This document shows, one piece after another, positions 47,282 through 57,125 of a stretch of DNA of 64,000 nt. The notes under the pieces were generated by a model, which saw only the letters and a program-made list of their open reading frames with translations, was not told the origin of the DNA and searched no databases. The position numbers and the translations under genes are program-made. The DNA is from Gigantopelta aegis (lineage: Eukaryota; Mollusca; Gastropoda; Neomphalida; Peltospiridae): NCBI RefSeq assembly GCF_016097555.1, contig NC_054701.1:6781071-6845070 (forward strand), given 5' to 3'. The first letter of the stretch is position 1, and each line of letters begins with the position of its first letter.

Positions 47282-47497
47282 AGAAAACCGTAGTTTGTGT
47301 AAAGCCGATATGATGTGAGTGTTGCTCAAAAACTTAAAATGTATTAATGCTTGACATTCGTACTTTACTTGAGGAAATGAGGAAATTCAAAGAGTTTACC
47401 AATTTCCTCAAGTAAAGTACGAATGTCAAGCATTAATACATTTTAAGGTTTTGAGCAAAACTCACATCATATCGGCTTTACATAAACTACGGTTTTC
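47282..47497. repeat. Long near-perfect inverted repeat, ~97-bp arms
   Basis: Arms 47282-47378 and 47401-47497 share AGAAAACCGTAGTTT, AAGCCGATATGATGTGAGT, TTAAAATGTATTAATGCTTG and ACATTCGTACTTTACTTGAG in inverse orientation, with a loop of about 22 bases. Recent by its low divergence. No coding content. Confidence 0.9.
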
Positions 47498-47589
47498 TTT
47501 GAAGGGGGATTTTGAGAAAGATGTGTTCTGGGAAATTTCTGAAACTGTGGAAAGCTTGTGTTGATCAGTACAGTCTTCCCCGTATAATA

Positions 47590-47812
47590 GGAACGTCAAA
47601 CAAACGAGTTGAGTAATATACATTGGAATCGATTAAGGGTAATATATAGGATACTAAACTCGCTACCATTTCGTATCATGTTTATGTCCTTTCTACAATA
47701 AGTTTCATTGTCACTCGCTATAGCTCGTGATAAATGAACACTGTTTCACTCGGAACATAAACATGATACAAAATGAAAGCTTGATTAATATTCTAATGTT
47801 ACTTGAAGCGTT
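47590..47812. repeat. Foldback (hairpin) MITE, copy 2
   Basis: Same family as 300-515: ATCGATTAAGGGTAATATAT, TAGGATACTAAACTCGCTAC, ATCATGTTTATGTCC, loop with GCTATAGCTCGTGA, and inverse arm ACATAAACATGATAC. Confidence 0.75.
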
Positions 47813-48571
47813 CCACCAATAAAATAGTTAGTATTTAACAAAAATAGAAATAGAAAGCCTAAGTTTGCGATGTTACGTAAGTTAGCGGATTACTCCTTGA
47901 CATATAAAAGAACACTTAGCCTGTTTGACACGTATGTTATCAGTATCTTGTCATATTTCTCCGAAGTGTGGGGCATACATAGAGGTGCCAGTATAGAACC
48001 GGCTCATATTGATTATTGTAAGCAATTGCTTGGTGTTACATAATGCATGAACTGGGACTATATCCACTGAAATACCAAAGAGTATACAGAATACTTAAAT
48101 AATGGGTAAAACTATTGAAGACTGATAATTGTATCTTAAAAACAGTATATAACAATTTGGTTTTACTAAATAACACACTAAAATCATGATTTAATAATTT
48201 GGCAGGTTTTGTGAAAAGAAGCTTAAATGAACTGGGATTTGGCTATCTATGGATAAAACAAAACGTCATTGACGAAAATTATATTTTATTAGAAATCACC
48301 AGACGCATTTTTTTTTACAAAGCAAATCTTGTTATATGAAATCCAGATGTCATCAAAATGTACGCTATATAAACGCATTGCAATGGATATTAATTTACAA
48401 TTTTACTTTTGCAAGTATTTACCACTAACTTGAAGTTGTCTCTTCACTTAGAAATTGACAGAGGGAGATGTTATAACATTGAACGTATTAACAGAAAATG
48501 CCACCTCTGTAATAACAACGTAGAAGATAAATATTAGTTAATGTTGGTATGCCCAATACTTCACGAGTTAA

Positions 48572-48951
48572 AGGGACATTCCCGAGTTTGCTGCATTGTT
48601 AGATGTGTTCGACTAATAAAATAGTTCAACGATTAAACTTACATATTAAATATAGTTTCTTGTTTAGAATATCAGTGTCTGTATATTCAATGTGTTTCTG
48701 GTCATCTTAATATGTGTAAGAAGCCCAAACTGGATTTTGTCTTCAAATAATTTCGTACCTACGAAAAAAACATATTTTAGGAAATAAAATGAAATTTAAC
48801 CTAATACAAATATAAAAACGATCCGAAACACGTTTAATATACAGCCACTAATTTTATGCAGAAAAATATATTATGTATGTAATTACAATTGTTAAAAATG
48901 TTAGTCGATAACATCTATCTTAAACATTGCAACAAACTCAGGACTGTCCCT
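48572..48951. repeat. Palindromic TTAA MITE, copy 3
   Basis: AGGGACATTCCCGAGTTTG at the left, CAAACTCAGGACTGTCCCT at the right, TTAA at 48568-48571 and 48952-48955. Inserted in LINE coding sequence. Confidence 0.92.
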
Positions 48952-48960
48952 TTAAAGAAA

Positions 48961-49148
48961 AACTATATTAAGTTATACACACTACAGATGATTTTATTAA
49001 TATGTGTAAATATATTAAGTTATACACACTACAGATGATTTGATTAATATGTGTAAATATATTAAGTTATACACACTACAGATGATTTGATTAATATGTG
49101 TAAATATATTAAGTTATACACACTACAGATGATTTGATTAATATGTGT
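48961..49148. repeat. 47-bp tandem repeat, four copies, within LINE 3' sequence
   Basis: The unit AAATATATTAAGTTATACAC plus ACTACAGATGATTTGATTAA plus TATGTGT; the first copy differs slightly (AACTATATT, TTTTATT). Encodes KLYTLQM in the LINE frame. Confidence 0.92.
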
Positions 49149-49249
49149 AAATATATTTATTTTGCATACTGATTAAGACATTCAGTTCTTGTTTAATATA
49201 ACGGTAACTATATTTCTAAATTTTATTTGTTTTACAGTATTATACATAT

Positions 49250-49778
49250 ACATTTTGTATTTGGTCTCGATTATCGATTGTATTATCATTGTTATCTATA
49301 CATACACATATGTATATCAATAATATACTGAACGTCAATGAAAACGTATCTCCCAATTATCAGTTGTTATTGCTATTGCTCTATTGATATAACATATACA
49401 ATAACTCTAACCCTTATTTTTCGATTTTGAGGTTACTTAACGCTTACAGAATACCCCCCCCCCCCCCCCCCCCCAATTAAATATACTATTATTTATCGAC
49501 TTGTCATGTCCCCAACGCCATATGATTGGTGAGTTCTCACTGAGGTTTTTATATTTTATATTTGATCGATGTACAATTTGACAATCGAATTATTTTGTGT
49601 GTGTATGTATATTGTGCGTGAATATATTGTATGCTGATAACTTGTAGCTTAAAACAATAAAACAATTGAATTATTATGATTGAATTGGTAGATAATACGT
49701 ATTACATTATGTACCGATATACATGTACTCGGTAATTTCGTACTGCAGGTTCGCTGTCAGTCGGGGGTGGGGTGGGGG
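49250..49778. other. No gene seen; poly-C run
   Basis: AT-rich sequence with a poly-C tract at 49454-49475. Confidence 0.45.
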
Positions 49779-50092
49779 CGGCGGTATGTAGTCCAGTGGT
49801 AAGAAACGCTCGCTGATGCGCTGTCGTTCTAGGATCGACCTCCGTTGGTAGGCCCATTGGGTTATTTCTCGTTCTAGCCAGAGCACCACCACTGGTATTT
49901 CGAAGACCGTGGTGTGTGCTATCCTGCCTGGAATGGAACATATAAAAAGATCTCCTGCTACTAATAGAAAAATTATTGCGGGTTTCCTCTCTAAGACTAT
50001 ATGTCAAAATTATCAAATATTTCACATCCAATAGCCGATGATTAATAAATCAATGTTCTAGTGGTGGCGTTAAACAAAACAAACTGCTGGAG
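49779..50092 (+). repeat. SINE, head B with tail type 2
   Basis: Head GGTATGTAGTCCAGTGGTAA, core with CATATAAAAAGATCTCCTGC, tail CCAATAGCCGATGATTAATA and GTGGTGGCGTTAAACAAAAC. Confidence 0.9.
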
Positions 50093-50558
50093 CAAAACGT
50101 CAAATTTGGGCAAAAATGATAGAGATATTCGGACAAGAAGTACTAACCTGAGACTTTTTTAACGTTGTATTTCCATCAGACTATTCTAAGTTAGCTGTAA
50201 TCCATGCAAAAATGCGTAGTGATTCGTTTGCAAGCCTGTATAAATGCCTGTTAGTAATGCTAATATGAATAAATGTTGTTATACTAATTCGGTCATTTTT
50301 GTTTAATTCGGGCAAGGCTGTATGCAATATATATGTAACCACTATATATAGCAATGAAATATATAAATCTACAGAAACCCTAAAAGTGATATTTTGTGAA
50401 AAGTCATATTTCCATTGTATTTTAGCTACAGTGAAACTATAGAAATCGTATTTGGTGTTCTTAGAGCAAACCAGTGCCCTAACAATTTGTTGATGGAATA
50501 AATGTAGATGCTTAAATTATCTCCTTTGAGCCGTCTGCTACATGGCTTTGCTGTCAAA
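50093..50558. other. No gene seen
   Basis: AT-rich sequence. TATAGCAATGAAATATATA and the bases after it recur, diverged, at about 56953-57070, so part is an unclassified repeat. Confidence 0.5.
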
Positions 50559-51866
50559 ATGAGTGGCATTCCAGTTGATAAACTTGATTCTTGGTTATCA
50601 GGTATTAATTTTGATTTAATAGCAACACAGAATGACCGATTTGATAAAGTAAATAATATGGATGTTGACAATGTTTTATAAGAACAGAAAAATTAAAATA
50701 CAAAAATAGAAACAGAAAGAGACTTGAAAGTATTTAATGAATTTCTACATCTGGAAGGTGAACACAGAAAGCCAGAAGAAATTAAATATGATGCTCTCGA
50801 TGCATATTTGGCCAAATTATTCATGTCTGTGAAGAAAACGGACGGCGACCAATACGAACCATGCTCCATCAAAAGTTACCAATCATCAATCGAGAGGTAT
50901 CTAAAAGAAATGAAATATGGTGTGAGTTACCATGCGGTTTTCCAAATCAAGATATATTTTAAAAGCAAAACAAAAATATCTGAAATCAAAAGGAAAAGGA
51001 AGTGAACCTCATGCAGCAGATGAGACAACATATGTGGATATCAATCGAATGTATGAAGGAATACCTCTGGGTTTGGAATCACCTACGTGTCTTCTACATA
51101 CCATGTGCATGATATGCACCCAATATGTTGACATGGAAACTGGGAAAGAAACCAGTAACTTATTGTGGGGGGAAATACAACTGAGGACAACAAAGACCCG
51201 TCCTGCGGACAATCCAAGGAACAGCCGAGATATTAAACAGCGAGCTTACAGAATATCTGACAATTCAACGAAACAGCCGAGATATTAAACCGCGAGCTTA
51301 CAGCATACCTGACAATCCAGAAAGATGTCCAGTAGCAGTATACATGATGTACAGAGATCATCGTTCTTGTGAAATGCTACTTCCTGATGAACCTGTTTTT
51401 TCTCTCTCTGTGAACCACAGTAGGACGGCTACTTCCTATTGGTACAAGAAAAAGGCAATGGGGGTAAACACGCTGTATGGAATAATGAATAACATGAAAG
51501 ATTGTTCTGACATAGAAGACAAAAACATTACACCATACAGGTATTTTTCTTTAAATTATATAATACAGTATTTAAAAAAAATATATTTTAAAAATAATAA
51601 TTACATAAGTTATATATTTAATAATGACAAAATAAATTTTACCTTAATGTGATTTGGGGTAAATAATATACATTTAACAACAAAACAATGTTTTACGGAT
51701 TTTGGTATAAATTAAGGAAATCAATACCGCGTTTTAAAATGACAAAATTTTAAATAGTAATGTTTACATCAAATTACTGCAATACTTTCAGCATGAGGAA
51801 ACACAGGATCCAAACACTGACAGACCATGGTGTGGCTCCAAATGAAATTATTCAAATATCAGGTAG
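50559..51866 (+). pseudogene. Crypton/DUF3504-type tyrosine-recombinase-like gene, broken
   Basis: Starts MSGIPVDKLDSWLSGINFDL, then FDKVNNMDVDNVL, RDLKVFNEFLHLEGEHRKPE, EPCSIKSYQSSIERYLKEMK, FSKSRYILKAKQKYLKSKGK, LGLESPTCLLHTMC..CTQY, LLWGEIQLRTT, DNPERCPVAVYMMYRDHRS, FSLSVNHSRTATSYWYKKKA and NITPY. A GT donor at 51541 and an AG acceptor before 51791 join PY to SMRKHRIQTLTDHGVAPNEI, the conserved His-Arg box region of DUF3504 proteins. A further donor follows at 51867. Damage: stops near 50680-50700, a frameshift near 50925, and a 55-bp tandem duplication at about 51221-51330. The family includes domesticated Crypton relatives (KIAA1958, QRICH1, ZMYM) and multicopy invertebrate genes. The preserved splice sites suggest decay of a spliced gene rather than a retrocopy. 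Confidence 0.85.
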
Positions 51867-52149
51867 GCCTACATATAAATTAGATTTACAGTTGATGTAC
51901 AGTATTTAATTAAGATTTTAGTTAAGAAAATTAAATCTGAAAATTTAACTATGTAAACATGGAAACAAATGTTATTTCATTCCATGCATCATTAAAAGGA
52001 TATAATAAATATAACACCTGCCATTAAGCTTCCATATTTATGGGGGGGGGGGGGGGGGGGTTAATAACAGAAAATTATATATACAAAAACGTTAATTCTA
52101 TTAAGAGTAATCGAAAATTAAACCTGATAAACAACATGAAATCTCTCAC
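51867..52149. other. No gene seen; poly-G run
   Basis: AT-rich, with a poly-G tract at 52041-52060. Confidence 0.4.
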
Positions 52150-52329
52150 CTGTTATCGAAAATGGTTTTCTCACATCACTCGTTGCCTTAAAAATCGTAT
52201 TCGAAAACCCCCATGAAATAGCCTCCATATATCGCGATACAAACATTGTCATAATTCCAATCCCTCGACACGAGACAACAGGGATCGATCCTACTGCTAA
52301 TGGCATCGTGAGAGACATTTCACCTTGTA
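52150..52329 (-). CDS. Candidate internal exon, 60 codons, unknown gene
   Basis: An open stretch bounded on the minus strand by a strong acceptor (TTTTATTCCAG before 52329) and donor (CAG|GTGAGAG after 52150). Its length, 180 bases, is a multiple of three and both junctions have the same phase, so it could be a skippable exon. The protein begins QGEMSLTMPLAVGSIPVVSC and ends TSDVRKPFSITG. The first part faintly recalls the end of an arrestin-fold domain (xxPLxIGTIP), but the rest does not; I cannot assign it. No neighbouring exon is recognised. Confidence 0.3.
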
Positions 52330-52378
52330 CTGGAATAAAACACGACACAATCAAAGGTAAGTATTATTTATTAACAGA

Positions 52379-52612
52379 GGCGGGACATAGTCTAGTGGTA
52401 AAGCGCTCGATCACCGCCGGCGGGCCCAATGAGTGATTTCTCGTCCCTGCCAGTACACCACAGCTGGTATATCAATGACTGTGGTATGTGCTATCCTGCC
52501 AATGGGATGGTGCATATAAAAGATCGCTCGCTACTAATGGAAACATATAGCGGGTTTCCTCTCTATGACTATATGTCAGAATTGCCAAATATTTAACATC
52601 CAATAGCCGTTA
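52379..52612 (+). repeat. SINE, head B with tail type 2, internally deleted
   Basis: GGCGGGACATAGTCTAGTGG head, shortened middle, core CATATAAAAGATCGCTCGCT and CATCCAATAGCCGTTAA. A second, inverted head-like piece (AAGCGAGCGCTTTACCCACT) follows at about 52700-52720 across a poly-C run. Confidence 0.82.
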
Positions 52613-52729
52613 AATGGCACTGGTTGGCACGAGACCCCCCCCCCCCCCCCCCCACACACACCCCCATCGACTTCATATCCTACACGACATCACGTCTGAA
52701 GCGAGCGCTTTACCCACTATAATAAGCTG

Positions 52730-53240
52730 GATATTGCTATTGTGTTACAATGACATCACGCAATTGTTTGATACTTGAACGATAAGTTTCGCTCCCACAG
52801 CCTAAACAACGATGTAAAACGTGTTTGGTACAGAAGGAAAAAAAACATCGAATTCATAACTTACACGACGTCGCGCTCTTCCCGCTAAGCTCAGTATTGC
52901 CATTACGTTACAATGACAAATGACGTCACGCAATTGTTTGATACTTGAACGATAAGTTTCGCTCCCACAGCCTAAACAACGATGTAAAACGTGTTTGGTA
53001 CAGAAGGAAAAAAAAACATCGAATTCATAACTTACACGACGTCGCGCTCTTCCCACTAAGCTCAGTATTGCCATTATGTTACAATAACAAATGACGTCAC
53101 GCATTTGTGTGACTGTTGAAAGAGAAGACGTGGCTTCAAGAGCATAAACGACGTTACAATCGTGGGGCACTAGTTGAGACGACAGGAAATCCTCGACTTC
53201 ATATCCTACACGATATCGTGCTCTACCTGGGTAGAATATA
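52730..53240. repeat. 170-bp tandem repeat, two and a half copies, with TGACGTCA motifs
   Basis: TTGTTTGATACTTGAACGAT occurs at 52765 and 52935, followed each time by CTCCCACAGCCTAAACAACG and ATGTAAAACGTGTTTGGTAC. A diverged third part begins at about 53090 (TGACGTCACGCATTTG). A relative lies at 55140-55385. Confidence 0.85.
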
Positions 53241-53446
53241 GAGATTATTATACGAGCTTGTGTGTATCGTACTGATTTTATGAAATGAGTGTCAGGAGTT
53301 TTTTATTGGCCGAGCGAGAGCGAGGTTAATACATGGATCCTGATACGCTTTTCGTAAAATCAGCAGGCGCGGATCCAGGATTTTTAAATAGGGGGGGTGG
53401 GCGAGGGCGCGAAGCGCCCGAGAATCCTAGGGGGGGTCCCCGCGAA

Positions 53447-54090
53447 ATTTTGAAATTTAAGTGGCCTGAAACGCGATTTCCTCGCATCTGAGTAACAAAA
53501 TAGCTATATTAACGTATGTTTTTGGTATTGTCATACTGTTTTTGTTATCTTCAAAATTTCATAAACTCTGGTCTCTTCTTTTTTTTAAAGTTAAAGTGGT
53601 CATCTCTCCTTCCCATATTAGGCTGGTTTTCCGTTGACTGCGGCTGCCGGTAAATGGGAAGAAATATCGAAACACTTGTTTCAGTAATATAATTTTGAAA
53701 TTTAAGTGGCCTGAAACGCGATTTCCTCGCATCTGAGTAACAAAATAGCTATATTAACGTATGTTTTTGGTATTGTCATACTGATTTTGTTATCTTCAAA
53801 ATTTCATAAACTCTGGTCTCTTCTTTTTTTTAAAGTTAAAGTGGTCATCTCTCTCCCATATTAGGCTGGTTTTCCGTTGACTGCGGCTGCCGGTATTAGG
53901 GAAGAAATATCGAAACAGTTTTCCGTTATAATTTTGAAATTTAAGTGGCCTGAAACGCGATTTCGGCTCGGTAAATGGGTAAGAAATATCGATATTAACA
54001 GTTTTTGGTATTGTCAGTACTGTATTTTGTTATTGCTTTCTTTTTTTTAAAGTTAAAGTGGTCCTCTCCTTCCCATATTAGGCTGGTATC
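53447..54090. repeat. 240-245-bp tandem repeat, three copies, the last shortened
   Basis: ATTTTGAAATTTAAGTGGCC starts at about 53447, 53692 and 53931; each unit runs through TTTTTGGTATTGTCATACTG and CCATATTAGGCTGGT. The third copy has many small deletions. Confidence 0.9.
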
Positions 54091-54124
54091 AACTGCCATA
54101 AATGGTATGTTTCAGTATATACTT

Positions 54125-54315
54125 GCTTTGCTAATCTGGGCCAATGAGTAACAGCCATGGCGTCTTGCTGCTAATCTGCGGAGTAGCCCCTGGCGTCGCG
54201 GCAGCGAGTTTCCTTTCTCATTGTTTTGTGGTCCTTGACCATATTTCTGACGCTATATAAACGTAAATAAAATGTGTTGAGTATATTGTTAAACAAAACA
54301 TTTCTTTCTTTCTGC
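54125..54315 (+). repeat. SINE fragment, tail type 1, nested
   Basis: Degenerate core (GGCGTCGCGGCAGCGAGTTT), then GTAAATAAAATGTGTTGAGT and a CATTTCTTTCTTTC end. Lies inside the CAGGCGCGG element. Confidence 0.85.
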
Positions 54316-54474
54316 AACTGGTGTACTAGTATATTTCAGGTCACGTAAAATCGTCGTTGATATTGGTAAGTCATTCCTCTGTCGAAATCAACGAAAATTT
54401 GTAGGACCATACAATAGAGGTTTTTAGTATCCCAAGTGAATGTCATTTGTATTATTTATAATCCATTATTAGAC

Positions 54475-54718
54475 CAAAATGAATATTCTAATCCGTGGAT
54501 ATTGGCTTCAATTAATTTCGTACGTACGAAAAAAATTGTTTTCAGAAAATAAAATGAAAGTTATCCTAGTACAAATATTAAAGCAGTCAGAAACATGTTT
54601 AATATACAGTCAGTAACATTTTATGCAGAAACATATATTTGTTATGTAATTACAATCATTAAAAAGTCTCTGTTGGTCGATACCATCTTAAAAATTGCAG
54701 CAAACTCAGGAATGTCCC
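54475..54718. repeat. Palindromic TTAA MITE, right half only
   Basis: Centre TTCGTACGTACGAA through CAAACTCAGGAATGTCCCT with TTAA at 54719-54722; the left half is missing or unrecognisable. Confidence 0.82.
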
Positions 54719-55139
54719 TTTAAGACGATTTTCATGAACAAAATATAATTTAAAGACTCTTGGGAAATAAGTGCATTTTTGTGTAATTCCACTGTAGTGT
54801 ATGCTATAGTTTAAAAATAATAATAACTTGACCCAAAAAATAGGTGGGGGGGGGGGGGGCCGGGCCCCTTGGGCCCCCCCAACTAAATCCGCGCCTGATC
54901 AGTACGATAAACACGCGAGTGTAATAATTTCTTTATTATCCATATTATTTTTATTTTTATTTTTATTTTATGAATAACAAGGGCTGTCTCAAAATGTTTT
55001 AACCACAACTAGAAGGAGACGACGAAATGATGTCAAAATTCACATACATGTAACGTCATTTCCCAAAATTACGTCATTACACTTGTTATTACATATGTGC
55101 TTCGTATGATTTTTATTACCTCCGTTATGTTGAACCATG

Positions 55140-55390
55140 TGCATTAAAAAAACGCCATTATGATACAATGATAAATGACGTCAACCAGTTGTTTGACTGT
55201 TGAAAGCAGCATTTGGGTTCCACAGCATAAACAACGATCAAAAAATCTTTGGGTACTGTTTGGGAAGAGAGAACTAAAATCGAATTCTCAACTTAAACGA
55301 TGCGCCTTAAACGAGCGCTCTATCCACTCAGCTGATCAGAATATTGCAATTATGTTTAAATGACAAATGACGTCACACAATTGTTAAACA
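55140..55390. repeat. Relative of the 52.7-kb TGACGTCA repeat
   Basis: AAATGACGTCAACCAGTTGT, CCACAGCATAAACAACGATC, TCGAATTCTCAACTTAAACG and AAACGAGCGCTCTATCCACT, closing with AAATGACGTCACACAATTGT. The GAGCGCT..CCACT part looks like a reversed tRNA-type head, so this family may be a SINE. Confidence 0.65.
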
Positions 55391-55879
55391 CTATATACTT
55401 TATTATCAAATCAAATAGTTTATTTGTTCTAGGGCTGACTACCCAACTACAATGATTGGCGCGTTACATGTATATAACAAAATATAACACATATAATATT
55501 ACACATGTACATGTGGTCATTAGCGAGTGTTTTTTTACCTCCTGCGGGCAGACTAGCCAAACTACTACTATTAGGACGGCACAAAATTTACGGCCCCTTT
55601 ATCCAAAAAAACATTTATTAGTACACCAAAAAGGGTCAAAACAAAAGTAATTCAAATGTTGCAAAGTGCTAAAAGATTCTGTATATTATTACATTTAGCT
55701 ATTTACTAATATAGTTAATCTCAGTCTGTCTGCAGGGGGTGGGGGGGGGGGGGGGGTGGGGGGGTATTATTACAGAATACGTCTCGAGCTCTCAAAGCAG
55801 AACAGACAAATTGACTAAATTTCCATTTACAAACATTACTTTTTGTGTACAAAACAAATATCATTTTAAGTCTGCTTCG
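55391..55879. other. No gene seen; poly-G run
   Basis: Unclassified AT-rich sequence with a G tract at 55735-55765. Confidence 0.4.
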
Positions 55880-56570
55880 TACACATCTGCATTTTTGTTT
55901 ACATATATTTAATTCTTAAATCATTATACAATGTACATATCAATCTAATTAAAATTAGCTCCACAATTACATGTGAATCTAACACCAGCCAGTTGGAGCT
56001 CATGTCCACCAATCAAAACCTTACTTGCAGAATCATGCCAGTGATTTAAAACTAACAACACTGCGTAGTCCCCAGTGTCCAGGTAACATTTCGTCTGTAA
56101 ATAATAATTTAAATATTGACCAATCACACTTCGCCTTTTATAACGTTATTTGGGAGCATACAAATTCTAAAAATATCGGGCGAGTCTATTTTAGTGGCCG
56201 CAGTACAGCGAACCATACCAATACGTACGGGGTGGGTATTCAGTCTTCAATTTTACATTAAAAATTATTTATTTATTTATAAAAAAACCCAACTAAACAT
56301 GTTTTAAGGCATTCGTAATTCACACGAAACATGTCGTATATCCTCAGGATAATTCGGAATGTTTTCAAATTATTTTTAAATCACAGGCAGGATTCTGCAA
56401 GTAAGGTTTTGATTGGTGGACATGAGCTCCAACTGGCTGGTGTTAGATCCACATGTAATTGTGGAGCTAATTTTAATTACATTGTGTACATATAAACATA
56501 AAATGGAATTCATCTTCAACTGTGTCAAGACAAACTGGACCATTTCTAAGACTATATCCAAATCGTGGAC
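55880..56570 (-). mobile_element. LINE C-terminal remnant split by a foldback
   Basis: On the minus strand GPVCLDTVEDEFHFMFICTQ (about 56485-56545) is the Cys/EDExHF motif near the end of the LINE ORF2; the next part, ICTLYNDLRIKYM (about 55880-55935), lies on the far side of the foldback at 55946-56479. Only this short segment survives. Confidence 0.72.
55946..56479. repeat. Foldback element with ~95-bp inverted ends
   Basis: TAATTAAAATTAGCTCCACA through CCTTACTTGCAGAATC (55946-56037) recurs inverted at about 56385-56479. The interior, 56050-56370, is unique and holds AACGTTATTTGGGAGC and CAATACGTACGGGG. Inserted in a LINE. Confidence 0.85.
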
Positions 56571-57112
56571 TTAAATGATATATATACTTTATTGGCCGTA
56601 CGTAGACATACAGTTCATAGACATTACAAATATTAACGGTTGACACATACCTACAGTCGCGCGTCGGCATTAATCGGTATGTATGTACACGGCAGAGACG
56701 CGACGTCTAATCTTCAGTTTTGCTCCGATTAGACAGTTGTGTCGGCTCGTGAATGCAGGATCACATTTTCAGAACTACTACCGAGTCGACAGTCCAGTCG
56801 GCGTTAGTCGACAGGTGTACGCCAAGCATTAATAATATTATACATAATCATTAAAAGGAAAAAAAGGTTTATACTGTATGGAAAATAGTGAACATATCGA
56901 ATATAAAATATAGTAATAATTATCAGTATAATAAAAAATATTTATTATATACATAGCAATGAAATATATAGATCTACAGAAACTATATAAGTGATATTCG
57001 GTGAAAAGTAATTTTTTTCTCTGTATCAGTGAAAATATAGAAATCGTATTTATATTTGTGTAAACATTCATGAATCAGTTAACTCTTTTGTAAATTACTA
57101 CGAATTTAAGTT
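56571..57112. other. No gene seen
   Basis: AT-rich; part (56953-57070) is similar to 50350-50460, an unclassified repeat. Confidence 0.45.
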
Positions 57113-57125
57113 TGATGATTACCAA

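Larger units (their letters stand above)
47815..49250 (+). mobile_element. LINE 3' half (RT C-terminus), decayed
   Basis: Plus-strand pieces: LFDTYVISILSYFSEVWGIH-like block (about 47928-47985), DYCKQLLGVT, NELGLYPLKYQRVYRILK (about 48045-48105), DNCILKTVYNNLVLLN, NELGFGYLWIKQNVIDENYI, GRCYNIERINRKCHLCNNN and VEDKY..MLVCPILHEL (to 48568). This is the thumb and Cys-motif C-terminal region of the LINE type also seen at 21235-24560. Several stops and shifts. A TTAA MITE (48572-48951) is inserted in it and a 47-bp array grows from the sequence beyond. Confidence 0.8.
53364..54896. mobile_element. Non-autonomous DNA transposon, TIR CAGGCGCGGAT
   Basis: Ends are CAGGCGCGGATCC at the left and ATCCGCGCCTG at the right, a perfect 11-bp inverted repeat, bordered by ATCAG on both sides. 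A GGGCGCGAAGCGCCC hairpin follows the left end. The interior is a 240-245-bp tandem block, a SINE fragment and half of a TTAA MITE. The hAT-like CAG...CTG ends do not fit the apparent 5-bp target duplication, so superfamily is open. Confidence 0.75.
53237..54990. mobile_element. Hairpin MITE split by a nested insertion
   Basis: The left part (53237-53363) has CGTACTGATTTTATGAAATG and its inverse near 53335-53363. The right part (from 54897) has TACGATAAACACGCGAGTGT, the inverse of 53253-53280. Deleting 53364-54896 with one copy of ATCAG restores an unbroken palindrome (CGTAAAATCAG|TACG pairing with CGTACTGATTTTATG). The host MITE is therefore older than the insertion. Confidence 0.8.
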
